Of a stretch of DNA of 64,000 nucleotides, positions 36,981 to 46,771 are shown in pieces. Where the stretch lies: contig NZ_AP024903.1 of NCBI RefSeq assembly GCF_024347095.1, forward strand, positions 2,046,001-2,110,000, given 5' to 3'. Under the pieces are notes generated by a model. It worked only from the letters and a program-made list of their open reading frames with translations. It was not told where the DNA came from and ran no database searches. Origin of the DNA: Vibrio rhizosphaerae. GTDB taxonomy: Bacteria > Pseudomonadota > Gammaproteobacteria > Enterobacterales > Vibrionaceae. The translations under genes and the position numbers were made by a program. Every line of letters begins with the position of its first letter. The first letter of the stretch is position 1.

Positions 36981-38111
36981 ATGTCAGAAAACCGAACAGC
37001 AAACGCACAGAAGAAAGTTATCGTCGGCATGTCCGGCGGCGTTGATTCATCCGTATCAGCTTACCTTCTCCAGCAACAGGGCTATCAAGTAGAAGGCCTG
37101 TTCATGAAAAACTGGGAAGAAGACGATCATGAGGAATATTGTACCGCAGCCGAAGATTTGGCTGATGCGCAAGCGGTTTGCGACAAATTAGGCATCTACC
37201 TTCATACCATCAATTTTGCGGCCGAATACTGGGATAATGTATTCGAATATTTTCTTGCCGAATATAAAGCGGGAAGAACACCAAATCCCGATATTCTGTG
37301 TAACAAAGAAATCAAGTTCAAAGCCTTTTTGGAGTTTGCTGAAGAGATTCTGGATGCCGACTATATTGCTATGGGACATTACGTCCGTCGGACTTTTCCA
37401 TCGGGTCATGACAAACCGCAAATGTTAAGGGGCTTAGACAGCAATAAAGATCAGAGCTACTTCCTCTATACACTCAGCCATGAACAGATTGCCAAAAGCC
37501 TGTTTCCGGTCGGAGAGTTAGAAAAACCGCAAGTTCGTCAGATTGCTGAAGAACAAGGTTTGATTACGGCGAAGAAAAAAGACTCAACCGGCATTTGTTT
37601 CATCGGTGAGCGAAAATTTACCGATTTCTTATCGCGTTATCTTCCTGCGCAACCGGGTAAGATTGAAACGCCGGAAGGCAAAGTGATCGGTGAGCATCAA
37701 GGGTTGATGTATCATACTCTCGGCCAGCGTAAAGGACTGCATATCGGGGGGCTGAAAAACAGCAACGAACAACCTTGGTATGTGGCAGAAAAAGATTTAC
37801 AACGCAATGTTTTGATCGCGGTACAAGGGTCGGATCATCCGCTCTTAAAATCTGAAGGGTTGATCGCCTCACAACTTCACTGGGTGGATCGTCTCATGCC
37901 GGAGCATCCGTTCAAGTGCACCGTGAAAACCCGCTACCGACAAACGGATATCCCATGTACGATTGTCCCGGCTAAAGATGGTAAACTGAAAGTCCTGTTT
38001 GATGAGCCTCAAATCGCTGTTACACCGGGACAGTCCGCTGTATTCTATCTCGGTGATATCTGCCTCGGCGGCGGGATCATCGAAACAAGAATTCCATACA
38101 CTGTATTATAA
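36981..38111 (+). CDS. mnmA: MnmA (TrmU), tRNA-specific 2-thiouridylase
   Basis: MnmA adds sulfur to U34 of tRNAs for Lys, Glu and Gln, receiving it from the IscS-TusABCDE relay. The PP-loop GMSGGVDSS is at residues 16-24, the catalytic cysteines are Cys 107 ([11 protein letters not shown]) and Cys 206 ([10 protein letters not shown]), and [13 protein letters not shown] is also typical. The length is 376 (E. coli 368). It leads the mnmA-hflD-purB cluster, the same order as in E. coli, with hflD starting 16 bp after its stop. Confidence 0.96.
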   Translation: MSENRTANAQKKVIVGMSGGVDSSVSAYLLQQQGYQVEGLFMKNWEEDDHEEYCTAAEDLADAQAVCDKLGIYLHTINFAAEYWDNVFEYFLAEYKAGRTPNPDILCNKEIKFKAFLEFAEEILDADYIAMGHYVRRTFPSGHDKPQMLRGLDSNKDQSYFLYTLSHEQIAKSLFPVGELEKPQVRQIAEEQGLITAKKKDSTGICFIGERKFTDFLSRYLPAQPGKIETPEGKVIGEHQGLMYHTLGQRKGLHIGGLKNSNEQPWYVAEKDLQRNVLIAVQGSDHPLLKSEGLIASQLHWVDRLMPEHPFKCTVKTRYRQTDIPCTIVPAKDGKLKVLFDEPQIAVTPGQSAVFYLGDICLGGGIIETRIPYTVL

Positions 38112-38127
38112 AATTCAGGAGTTTTAC

Positions 38128-38745
38128 GTGGCGAACACAAACTATGACCGTACAATCGCTTTTGCAGGCATTTGTCAGGCAGCATTTCTGGTCCAACAGG
38201 TTGCGAAAAATGGTTACTGTGATTCTGATGCCTTTGAAACTTCAATCAAAGCGATTCTAAACATGAATCCGGCCAGTACCATTGATGTGTTCGGACGTGA
38301 AGGGAATCTCAAGGTCGGGTTCGAATGCCTGACAAACGGGCTGGACAGCACGCCATCCGGTAGTGAACTGACACGCTATATTATTAGTCTGATGGCGTTA
38401 GAGCGTAAGTTGAACAGTCGCCGGGACGCCATGTCCCAGCTTGGAGACCGCCTTGAAATGCTTGAACGTCAGTCTACTCATTTTGAGCTTCTGGATGAAC
38501 AAATGATGAGTAATATTGCGAGTGTTTATCTCGATGTCATCAGTCCGATCGGTCCACGCATCCAAGTGACAGGTACACCATCCGTATTACAACAAACCTC
38601 AAATCAACATAAAGTCCGCGCTTTGCTGTTGGCCGGGATCAGAAGTGCCGTTTTATGGCGTCAAGTCGGCGGCAAGCGCCGTCATCTTATTTTTGGTCGG
38701 AAGAAAATGGTCGAACAGGCTAGTATTCTTTTAGCTCGAATTTAA
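38128..38745 (+). CDS. hflD: HflD, lysogenisation regulator homologue
   Basis: HflD is a peripheral inner membrane protein, named for its effect on phage lambda lysogeny through CII in E. coli; its role outside phage biology is unclear. I placed the start at GTG 38128 because CAGGAG lies seven bases upstream and the sequence then reads [24 protein letters not shown], matching the family N-terminus; an ATG-initiated longer frame would run deep into mnmA. The 205 residues include [17 protein letters not shown] and [18 protein letters not shown]. It lies between mnmA and purB as in E. coli. Confidence 0.9.
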   Translation: MANTNYDRTIAFAGICQAAFLVQQVAKNGYCDSDAFETSIKAILNMNPASTIDVFGREGNLKVGFECLTNGLDSTPSGSELTRYIISLMALERKLNSRRDAMSQLGDRLEMLERQSTHFELLDEQMMSNIASVYLDVISPIGPRIQVTGTPSVLQQTSNQHKVRALLLAGIRSAVLWRQVGGKRRHLIFGRKKMVEQASILLARI

Positions 38746-38790
38746 AAATATCGCGCGAATCAGGCGAACAAGATTCACTCTCAAATCTAA

Positions 38791-40188
<1,398 letters not shown>

Positions 40189-40242
40189 GCATGCGTTTCT
40201 TGGTTTGACGTTTTTTAGCTTGATGTTGGTTAACTTGACAGT

Positions 40243-40272
40243 AAAAAGGCTTCCGTTCGGAAGCCTTTTTTG
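40243..40272. terminator. Terminator between convergent purB and htpX
   Basis: AAAAAGGCTTCC / GGAAGCCTTTTT with a GTTC loop, with A-tract and T-tract on opposite sides: a bidirectional intrinsic terminator. Confidence 0.93.
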
Positions 40273-40293
40273 ATCTTTGCAGTCAGCTTTATA

Positions 40294-41157
40294 TTACAGT
40301 TGACGTAATGCGGTAATTCTCTTCTCTAGCGGAGGGTGACTCATTAAGAGCTCAGTCAAAGAGCGTTTTCCATTAATACCAAACGCCATCATGGTTCCTT
40401 CCAACTGAGACTCTTGGCTCATTCTCAAACGTTCCAGTGCGGCAATCATTTTCTGTTTACCGACCAATTGCGCCGCGCCCGCATCCGCATGGAATTCCCG
40501 ATGGCGGCTATACCACATCGTAATCATGCTCGCCAAGATGCCGAACACCAGTTCCAACACTATCGAAACTAAAAAGTAGACCATTGGGTTGCCGCTTTCC
40601 CCCTCATCTGAATCCCGGGAAGAGACAATACCGGCAATAAAACGCGCCATAAAGATAACGAATGTATTGACCACCCCCTGAAGCAACGTCATGGTCACCA
40701 TATCACCGTTGGCAATATGGCTCATCTCGTGAGCCAGCACGGCTTCCGCTTCATCCCGGGTCATGTTGTGCAATAGTCCGGTCGAAACCGCAACCAGCGA
40801 ATCATTCCGCTTGGCACCAGTCGCAAAAGCATTCATGTCAGGTGAGTCATAAATGGCAACCGTCGGCATACCGACTCCGACCTGTTTCGCCTGACGTTTT
40901 ACCGTCTCAAATAGCCAATGCTCGGTTTCGTTCCTCGGATTTTCAATGACCATACCACCGACCGATCGTAATGCGATCCCTTTTGACATCAGCAATGAAA
41001 TCAATGACCCACCAAAACCAAACACTGCGGCCAAAACCAGTAACCCTGACAAACTGCCCGGCCTGATCCCGGTCACCGCATAAACAATATTCAAGACAAT
41101 ACTGAGCACCAGTATGACAGCAAGGTTAGTTGCCAAAAATAACAAAATGCGTTTCAT
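40294..41157 (-). CDS. htpX: HtpX, inner membrane zinc metalloprotease
   Basis: HtpX is an M48B membrane protease that cleaves misfolded or damaged membrane proteins together with FtsH. The zinc site HEMSH is at residues 143-147 with a downstream glutamate in [13 protein letters not shown]. Two N-terminal membrane segments (about 4-28 and 36-56) and two central ones (about 155-178 and 190-215) fit the known topology. It has 287 residues (E. coli 293). GGGAGA precedes the ATG. In E. coli the gene is Cpx and sigma-32 controlled; I did not identify such sites here. Confidence 0.95.
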   Translation of the reverse strand: MKRILLFLATNLAVILVLSIVLNIVYAVTGIRPGSLSGLLVLAAVFGFGGSLISLLMSKGIALRSVGGMVIENPRNETEHWLFETVKRQAKQVGVGMPTVAIYDSPDMNAFATGAKRNDSLVAVSTGLLHNMTRDEAEAVLAHEMSHIANGDMVTMTLLQGVVNTFVIFMARFIAGIVSSRDSDEGESGNPMVYFLVSIVLELVFGILASMITMWYSRHREFHADAGAAQLVGKQKMIAALERLRMSQESQLEGTMMAFGINGKRSLTELLMSHPPLEKRITALRQL

Positions 41158-41570
41158 GACTCACTCTCCCATGAGAAACATACACAAGTTGATCGTTCGT
41201 TGCATTTACGCCGTCACGACCTATTATTTAATTCTTATACAGCGTCATCTGCCACTTTGATTCGTCCGTAAAACTGTTCCGTCAAACAGAGCGTACTGAC
41301 CCATATATCCATAAGTATGGTCGTCTATTTCAAAAACAAGGTGAAGCGGTAAATTGCAACATTTGATGACAACGTCACGCCAAGCAAACATGGTTCGGCC
41401 CTTCCCCAGCCATCCCTGTTTTATCAGTATCCAATCACCTGAAGGTCGTCATTCAACGATACTGACAGCCCTATAAAATTAGACTTTAGTCTTATTGTCA
41501 ATTCCCGGAAAGACATCTACTTTTACCGAGTACGATGTCGTTCCATACATGATAAAAAAAGGAAACCGTC
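41158..41570. other. Intergenic region upstream of htpX
   Basis: About 410 bp containing the divergent promoters of htpX and of the small gene at 41571. No reading frame or known regulatory motif was recognised. Confidence 0.5.
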
Positions 41571-41744
41571 ATGTCAGAAGCTAACAATTATCAAATGGCT
41601 ATTGATCTATTACGTTGTCATTTGGGTCTGTCCGAAGAGGAAGCGAAACAACAGCTCGGTATAGACCAACCGGTATATGAGCAGAAAAAACAACATCAGT
41701 CACATGCTAAATCCGCTCAATATACTTATCCGGCAACACACTAG
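41571..41744 (+). CDS. Small hypothetical protein (57 residues)
   Basis: A short gene reads MSEANNYQMAIDLLRCHLGL, then SEEEAKQQLGIDQPVYEQKK and a His/Ser/Tyr-rich tail ending PATH. A good Shine-Dalgarno (AAAGGAAA) lies six bases before the ATG, and a hairpin with T-run follows 16 bases after the stop, so it has all marks of a real monocistronic gene. The first half predicts as an amphipathic helix followed by a UBA-like helix-turn (LGLSEEEAKQQLG). No signal peptide or membrane segment. I do not recognise a family. Confidence 0.6.
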   Translation: MSEANNYQMAIDLLRCHLGLSEEEAKQQLGIDQPVYEQKKQHQSHAKSAQYTYPATH

Positions 41745-41759
41745 CGTTTTTCTCTACTT

Positions 41760-41792
41760 AAGCCGTTATCCATTCAAGATGACGGCTTTTGT
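41760..41792 (+). terminator. Terminator after the 57-residue gene
   Basis: AAGCCGT (41760-41766) pairs with ACGGCTT (41782-41788), with TATC/GATG able to extend the stem, followed by TTGTTCTT. The pairing supports the small upstream gene as a transcribed unit. Confidence 0.65.
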
Positions 41793-42033
41793 TCTTGTGG
41801 TTAACCTTTCATCTGTTCTCTCAATATTTTTCCGGAACATTTGCCTGCCCATCCAGTCTCACCGAAAAGATAAATATCGTTCTTTACTGACACTTTTCAT
41901 TACTATTCAATAAATAACTTGCAGCATAGTCAGTAAAGCTCATATAATCGATTGAATTTTAAATATTTTATCTGTCTGAACGCTTATTATTCGGACAATT
42001 TAGTCAACCACAACGGATCATAGCGATATCATC

Positions 42034-43200
42034 ATGCTTCGATTAAATGCCGAGGAACGGCCGCACTGGCGAGATTTAGCGAAACAATTCGGCTTTGGAT
42101 TTCATACTGCTTATGGTGAACCCTACTGGGATGAAACCGCTTATTATCAGTTCACCCTGAAACAGATCGAAGATGATTTAGAAAAACCCACCGAAGAGAT
42201 CCATCAAATGTGTCTGGAGGTTGTGGATACCGTGGTCGGCAATGAGTACTGGCTTCAGAAATTCCAGATTCCGGAGTCGATGTGGCAAGGCTTGTATGAT
42301 TCATGGCAGAAACGTGAACCGTCCCTATATTCCCGTGTCGATTTCGCCTACAACGGCACTCAACCTGCCAAGTTATATGAAAATAACGCCGATACCCCAA
42401 CCAGTCTTTATGAAACGGCATTCTGGCAGTGGTTATGGCTTGAAGATATGGTGAACCACGGCAAAATCCGCCGCGATGCTGACCAATGTAACTTATTGCA
42501 AGAACTGCTGATTAGCCGCTTTCAACAACTGGCTACCTACCAACCCGGCCAAACACTTCATCTCTGCTGTTGTAAGGACTCTGTCGAAGACCGCGGCACC
42601 GTTCAGTATTTAGAAGATTGCGCGAGAGAAGCCGGACTATCGACAACCTTTGTTTATGTCGAAGATATCGGCTTGAACACCCAAGGACAGTTCACCGATT
42701 TAACCGATAAACCGATTCATTGGATATTTAAACTCTATCCTTGGGAATTTATGTTCCGGGAAGAATATGCAGCCAATATTCAAACGGCTTCGGTCAACTG
42801 GTTAGAACCCATGTGGAAGTCAATTATCAGTAACAAAGCGCTGTTACCTTTGTTGTGGAAAATGTTTCCCAACCATCCGAACCTGCTCCCGGCCTATTTT
42901 GCAGATGACAAAGAACTCGGGACACTCAAAGATTATGTGATTAAGCCTATATTTGCTCGCGAAGGGGCTAATATAACGATTGTCCAGAATGGCCGTCAGA
43001 CGCTCAGAACCGATGGCCCATATGGCGATGAGGGTGTGATCTATCAGGCTTACCATCCTTTACCGAAATTCGGACAGCAATATACCCTGATCGGAAGTTG
43101 GCTGGTCAATCAGGAAGCCGCCGGAATCTCTATCCGGGAAGATATTTCGCGAGTCACACAGGATATGTCGCGTTATGTACCACATATTATTATTGACTGA
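42034..43200 (+). CDS. ygiC: YgiC-type ATP-grasp ligase (glutathionylspermidine synthase C-terminal domain-like)
   Basis: A 388-residue cytosolic protein that resembles E. coli YgiC and YjfC along its length. It corresponds to the synthetase half of glutathionylspermidine synthase, without the amidase. Conserved stretches include FGFHTAYGEPYWDETAYY, LYENNADTPTSLYE, KDSVEDRGTVQYLEDCA, LYPWEFMFREEYA, KALLPLLWKMFPNHPNLLPAYF and the nucleotide-binding VIKPIFAREGANITI. YgiC proteins are not shown to make glutathionylspermidine; peptide or amine ligation is predicted. It is followed 219 bp later by a YjfI-YjfM-like gene set, which suggests function at the envelope. No clear Shine-Dalgarno is seen. 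Confidence 0.85.
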   Translation: MLRLNAEERPHWRDLAKQFGFGFHTAYGEPYWDETAYYQFTLKQIEDDLEKPTEEIHQMCLEVVDTVVGNEYWLQKFQIPESMWQGLYDSWQKREPSLYSRVDFAYNGTQPAKLYENNADTPTSLYETAFWQWLWLEDMVNHGKIRRDADQCNLLQELLISRFQQLATYQPGQTLHLCCCKDSVEDRGTVQYLEDCAREAGLSTTFVYVEDIGLNTQGQFTDLTDKPIHWIFKLYPWEFMFREEYAANIQTASVNWLEPMWKSIISNKALLPLLWKMFPNHPNLLPAYFADDKELGTLKDYVIKPIFAREGANITIVQNGRQTLRTDGPYGDEGVIYQAYHPLPKFGQQYTLIGSWLVNQEAAGISIREDISRVTQDMSRYVPHIIID

Positions 43201-43419
43201 CCCACGATGATTGACGGGTCAAGATAACCGCCAAGCTGCGGATATCATGAATCTTTTTACTCATAAAAAACAATGTAGGGGTTGTTGTTTACCCTTGATA
43301 GTGACAAGGTAGCATTCAACCATAGATAACAGGATGAAATACATCAACTGACCAGTTTTCAGGCTGCGTATAAGCACCTGACCTTTAGTTGACTGTACTT
43401 CAGAGACAAGGAGAAACCT

Positions 43420-43812
43420 ATGTGGCAAATTCATGAAATGATGCCCATTCTTCAACACAACGACGATTGGCAAGTGCAAACCCAGGGTGATGCCCTGATT
43501 ATCACCAATGCTGACGGTATTCAAGCTTATATTGCCGTGGCCGGTGAACAGATTCTTGCTGAAGTGGTGCTCTTTCCAGCCACACATGTCAAAGATCAGG
43601 CACAACTGAATGCGCTGATTTTGAAAACACACAAGATGTTCCCGCTCTCAACCATTGCGATTAACGAGATCAATCAGGCCGATTATTATGTGGCTTTCGG
43701 TGCGTTATCATCGCAGTCCAAAGCAGAAAGTATCCTCATTGAGGTTGAAACCCTGTTCCGTAATGTGGAAGCATTTATCGAGTTGTATCAGGAAGAGTTA
43801 GTCACGGAGTAA
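43420..43812 (+). CDS. yjfI: YjfI-like protein (DUF2170)
   Basis: A 130-residue soluble protein resembling YjfI/DUF2170, a fold related to type III secretion chaperones. Characteristic text is LQHNDDWQVQTQGDALIITN, ILAEVVLFPATHVKDQAQLN and LKTHKMFPLSTIAI. AAGGAG precedes the ATG by six bases. Four bases separate it from the PspA-like gene. In E. coli the same neighbour order (yjfI, yjfJ) exists. Function is unknown; by context it may accompany or modulate the PspA-like protein. Confidence 0.82.
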   Translation: MWQIHEMMPILQHNDDWQVQTQGDALIITNADGIQAYIAVAGEQILAEVVLFPATHVKDQAQLNALILKTHKMFPLSTIAINEINQADYYVAFGALSSQSKAESILIEVETLFRNVEAFIELYQEELVTE

Positions 43813-43816
43813 TATC

Positions 43817-44512
43817 ATGAGTGTCTGGAAAAAATTATTTACCGCGATTAAAGGCGGTGCCAACGAAACCGCAGAAGCAATTGTCGATCAGCAAGCACTG
43901 CGTATTTTGGATCAGGAAATTCGTGAAGCAAAAGCAGAATTGAAGCGTTCAGATGAAGCACTGGTCGGTATTGTTGCGAAACGCAAACTGTCCGAGCAAA
44001 AAATTGCATCTCTGGAAGAAGGTATCGCAGAATACGAAGCACATGCTCGCAATGCAATGGAAAAAGGCGCGCAGGATCTCGCCCTTGAATGTGCCCAAAA
44101 AGTTGCCGATCTCAGAAATGATGCTTCTGTAGAGAATAACTATCTCGGAGAGTTTAAAAAATCTGAGCAAGTCATGCGTACCAATATCACTCAGGCCAAA
44201 AGTAAACTCCGTCAACTGGAACAGCAGATTGATGTGGTCAAAGCCAATGAGGCGGTACAAAAAGCACAAAGTGCTGTTTCAGCGACCAATGTCGGTGCCA
44301 ATGCCAAAATGCATACTGCCGTTGAGTCTCTGGAGCGAATTAAGAAGCGTCAGGCAGAACGCAGTGCCCAGTTAGAAGCTGCAGCAGAAATGGCCGAGGA
44401 GAGTAGCGGCCAGAGTTTGGATCGTAAACTGGCAGATGCGGGAATCACCGCTGGTGGAAAAAGTTCAGCCAGTGATGAACTTGAGCGTATTCTGAAAGGC
44501 GGTCAGTCGTAA
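43817..44512 (+). CDS. yjfJ: PspA/IM30-family protein (YjfJ-like)
   Basis: A 231-residue, almost wholly alpha-helical coiled-coil protein of the PspA/IM30 (bacterial ESCRT-III) family. MSVWKKLFTAIKGGANETAEA at the N-terminus is the amphipathic helix expected to touch membranes, followed by ALRILDQEIREAKAELKRSDEAL and long heptad stretches to about residue 190. Relatives polymerise on damaged membranes. It is not the PspA of a classical pspABC-F operon: no pspB, pspC or pspF is near. It is embedded between DUF2170 and an ion channel, pointing to a separate membrane-maintenance role. Confidence 0.88.
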   Translation: MSVWKKLFTAIKGGANETAEAIVDQQALRILDQEIREAKAELKRSDEALVGIVAKRKLSEQKIASLEEGIAEYEAHARNAMEKGAQDLALECAQKVADLRNDASVENNYLGEFKKSEQVMRTNITQAKSKLRQLEQQIDVVKANEAVQKAQSAVSATNVGANAKMHTAVESLERIKKRQAERSAQLEAAAEMAEESSGQSLDRKLADAGITAGGKSSASDELERILKGGQS

Positions 44513-44528
44513 GCTCTCACGTTACACC

Positions 44529-44559
44529 GTGTGGCAGTTGTGTTGAACAACTGCCACAC
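44529..44559. repeat. 12-bp perfect inverted repeat between yjfJ-like and channel genes
   Basis: GTGTGGCAGTTG (44529-44540) and CAACTGCCACAC (44548-44559) enclose TGTTGAA. There is no T-run, so it is more like an mRNA stem that sets relative expression, or an operator for an internal promoter, than a terminator. It lies 17 bases after the yjfJ-like stop. Confidence 0.65.
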
Positions 44560-44597
44560 GCGCGGTGACTCTCATTACAACAACATTCAAAACGATT

Positions 44598-45626
44598 ATG
44601 CCTATCTTTATTCAATTAAGACGTTGGATATATACACAAATTCACCAAATGAACGAGAAGAATATTATTCTCGCATTTGGTGGCTATCTGGTGGTGAGCT
44701 GGCTGGGACTGAATGCGATCGGCGAGACAGCAATTACCCAATCATTTACCGATTTCGTCTACTACCTCGTTGTGACGTCTTCAACGGTCGGTTATGGTGA
44801 TTTTTCACCGGTAACCGATGCAGGCAAATGGTTTGTCGCATTGTTTATCATTCCGGTCGGACTGGGTATTTTTGCCCTGACGGTTGGCCGCATCGCCACA
44901 CTATTCATCTTGTACTGGAAACGAAGTCTACTTGGCAAACGGAAAATTAAAGTGAATGATCATATATTAGTCTTGGGCTGGAACGAACAACGGACACTGC
45001 ACCTGATCAATATGTTACGACACGAACAAGATACGCCACGTCCGATTGTGCTGTGTGTCCGCCCGGAAATCGAAAACCCTCGTCCCGGAGAAATCGAGTT
45101 CGTCCGCGTGACCAGCTTCACCGATCAGGCAGGTATGGACCGGGCCGGAGTACAACATGCCAGTTGTATTATCATCGATAATCCAGAAGATGATATTACC
45201 CTTTCTGCGGCTTTATTCTGTTCGGGCCAGAACCCGGATGCCCACATTCTGGCTTATTTCAATGATGAAGGTCTCAGTACCCTTCTCAAACAACATTGTC
45301 CGAATGTCGAATGTATTCCTTCCGTGTCGGTCGAAATGCTTGCCAAAGCGGCAGTTGATCCTGGCTCGAGTATCCTTCACCATGAACTCCTGAGTTCGGA
45401 GAAAGGAATGACTCAATATTCGGTCATCTATCCGGCCGGACAGAGCCAAACATCGCTGGAAGCGTTATTCCTGCAATTCAAGCAGCAATATGAAGCGATT
45501 TTGATTGCCGTTGATCGTGGGCAAGGGATTGAACTCAACCCACCACTCAGTACATCAATCACCGGTGGCGACAAACTATTTTATATTGCTGAAAAACGTA
45601 TTCATCAATTCCGGTGGTCTGTCTAA
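44598..45626 (+). CDS. Two-TM potassium channel with RCK/TrkA-N domain
   Basis: An ion channel of the Ion_trans_2 type: outer helix about residues 20-40, pore loop with the potassium selectivity filter TVGYGD, inner helix, then a cytosolic Rossmann RCK domain (DHILVLGWNEQRTLHLI, VRPEIENPRPGEIEF, ASCIIIDNPEDDITLSAALFC) and a TrkA-C-like tail. I place the start at ATG 44598 (342 residues) but a GTG at 44565 is possible; neither has a good Shine-Dalgarno. It is inserted between PspA-like and DUF2491 genes. E. coli yjfIJKLM lacks this gene at this position. The ligand of the RCK domain cannot be told. Confidence 0.82.
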   Translation: MPIFIQLRRWIYTQIHQMNEKNIILAFGGYLVVSWLGLNAIGETAITQSFTDFVYYLVVTSSTVGYGDFSPVTDAGKWFVALFIIPVGLGIFALTVGRIATLFILYWKRSLLGKRKIKVNDHILVLGWNEQRTLHLINMLRHEQDTPRPIVLCVRPEIENPRPGEIEFVRVTSFTDQAGMDRAGVQHASCIIIDNPEDDITLSAALFCSGQNPDAHILAYFNDEGLSTLLKQHCPNVECIPSVSVEMLAKAAVDPGSSILHHELLSSEKGMTQYSVIYPAGQSQTSLEALFLQFKQQYEAILIAVDRGQGIELNPPLSTSITGGDKLFYIAEKRIHQFRWSV

Positions 45627-45684
45627 CGACGCTTAAATCAGTGGTTGTTATTCAGTTCGTCATGACTTTAATCAAGGTGATACC

Positions 45685-46323
45685 ATGTTTAGCTGGCTAA
45701 AGAAAAAAATGACTGACTCACAAGCATCGGAGTCGACCGCACCTGAAGCGCTCGGTTTTCGTCTGGGAGGTGCCTTTGAGTTTGATACTCTCAAGCTTAA
45801 GTTAATTGAGCCCGAGTTAATTATCGAAGGTGTTTCATCCACTCAGCTGATCCAAGCCGTCGGCGAGATCCAATTGGACGCACAGACCCGCTTACTCCGT
45901 TTTTATACCGATGATGACGGTTATGTACAGGTCTTACAGGAAGGAACACAAGACACCGATGTCCGTGAAGTCAAAATGTTTTATTACTATGACACCTCAC
46001 CGATCGACACCGAGAATCAATGGCAAACACTACTTGAAAGTGGCATCGTCAAAACGGACTGGTCATTGGAATCTCATCAATTTAAAAAAGCCTGGGACAA
46101 TATCGTGCCCGTCGCAATGACAGAAAAAACCTGGCATCAAGATGGCTCAGTCACGGAAACCGATCAATTTGTGATGGTTTACGAACGAGAAACTGAGTCT
46201 GGTTACTTTGAAGGCCTCATGGTGGCCGGAGAAGAAGTGATTAAGCAGTACAACGCCGAGCATTGTCTGGTATTAAGCACTTATTTTGAACTCACCCCGA
46301 CCGATTTTAAAATCATTGGATAA
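45685..46323 (+). CDS. yjfK: YjfK-like protein (DUF2491)
   Basis: A 212-residue soluble protein with the family features MFSWLKKKM, GFRLGGAFEFDTLKLKL, GEIQLDAQTRLLRFYTDDDGYVQ and KMFYYYDTSPIDTENQW. It is rich in beta strands and aromatic residues; no signal peptide or membrane segment. AAGGTGATACC precedes the ATG. Homologous to E. coli YjfK, also encoded between the PspA-like and DUF350 genes. Function unknown. Confidence 0.82.
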   Translation: MFSWLKKKMTDSQASESTAPEALGFRLGGAFEFDTLKLKLIEPELIIEGVSSTQLIQAVGEIQLDAQTRLLRFYTDDDGYVQVLQEGTQDTDVREVKMFYYYDTSPIDTENQWQTLLESGIVKTDWSLESHQFKKAWDNIVPVAMTEKTWHQDGSVTETDQFVMVYERETESGYFEGLMVAGEEVIKQYNAEHCLVLSTYFELTPTDFKIIG

Positions 46324-46347
46324 TTATTGCTGTATTAGGAAATATTT

Positions 46348-46764
46348 ATGGAACTTATACGTCACTCACTCCTTGGACTTGGGAATTTTTCACTTTACTT
46401 TGTGATCTCACTGGTGTTTCTGATTCTGTTTAAGCTGATCTATGTGCGAATCACCCCTTATGATGAGTGGAAACTGGTCAAAGATGATAAAAATACTGCC
46501 GCCGGGATTGCCCTATCCGGTTCGATGATTGGCTTTTCTCTGGCGCTTGCCGGCGCTGCCAGTAATGCGGTCAACCTCGTTGATTTTTGTGTCTGGAGTT
46601 TGGTTGCCCTGATTGCCCAAGTTGTCGCTTTTCTGGTGGTTCGCTTCGGCTTTATGCCTAAGCTCGCAGAACGAATCGAAGCCGGAGAAATCCCAGCAGC
46701 GATTTTGATGGCAGCGATGTCAGTCTCTGTCGGTCTGTTAAATGCGGCCTGTATGACCTACTAG
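46348..46764 (+). CDS. yjfL: YjfL-like membrane protein (DUF350)
   Basis: A 138-residue inner membrane protein with four predicted helices (about 13-32, 52-72, 78-98, 112-134). The family pattern is DKNTAAGIALSGSMIGFSLALAGAA in the second helix with a conserved small-residue face. DUF350 members are also found beside PspA and ATP-grasp genes in other bacteria, suggesting a membrane anchor for the system. It lies 24 bp after the DUF2491 gene and seven before the lipoprotein gene. Confidence 0.85.
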   Translation: MELIRHSLLGLGNFSLYFVISLVFLILFKLIYVRITPYDEWKLVKDDKNTAAGIALSGSMIGFSLALAGAASNAVNLVDFCVWSLVALIAQVVAFLVVRFGFMPKLAERIEAGEIPAAILMAAMSVSVGLLNAACMTY

Positions 46765-46771
46765 GAGCAGA

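Noticed and set aside
36860..37045. 61-codon frame overlapping the mnmA start
   Set aside because: It runs out of phase into mnmA, lacks a ribosome site and has biased composition.
41677..41913. 78-codon frame after the small gene at 41571
   Set aside because: It overlaps that gene in another phase and spans its terminator.
43817..44512. Calling the PspA homologue a classical phage-shock pspA
   Set aside because: No pspB, pspC or pspF nearby and no sigma-54 promoter found; the neighbours are those of yjfJ.
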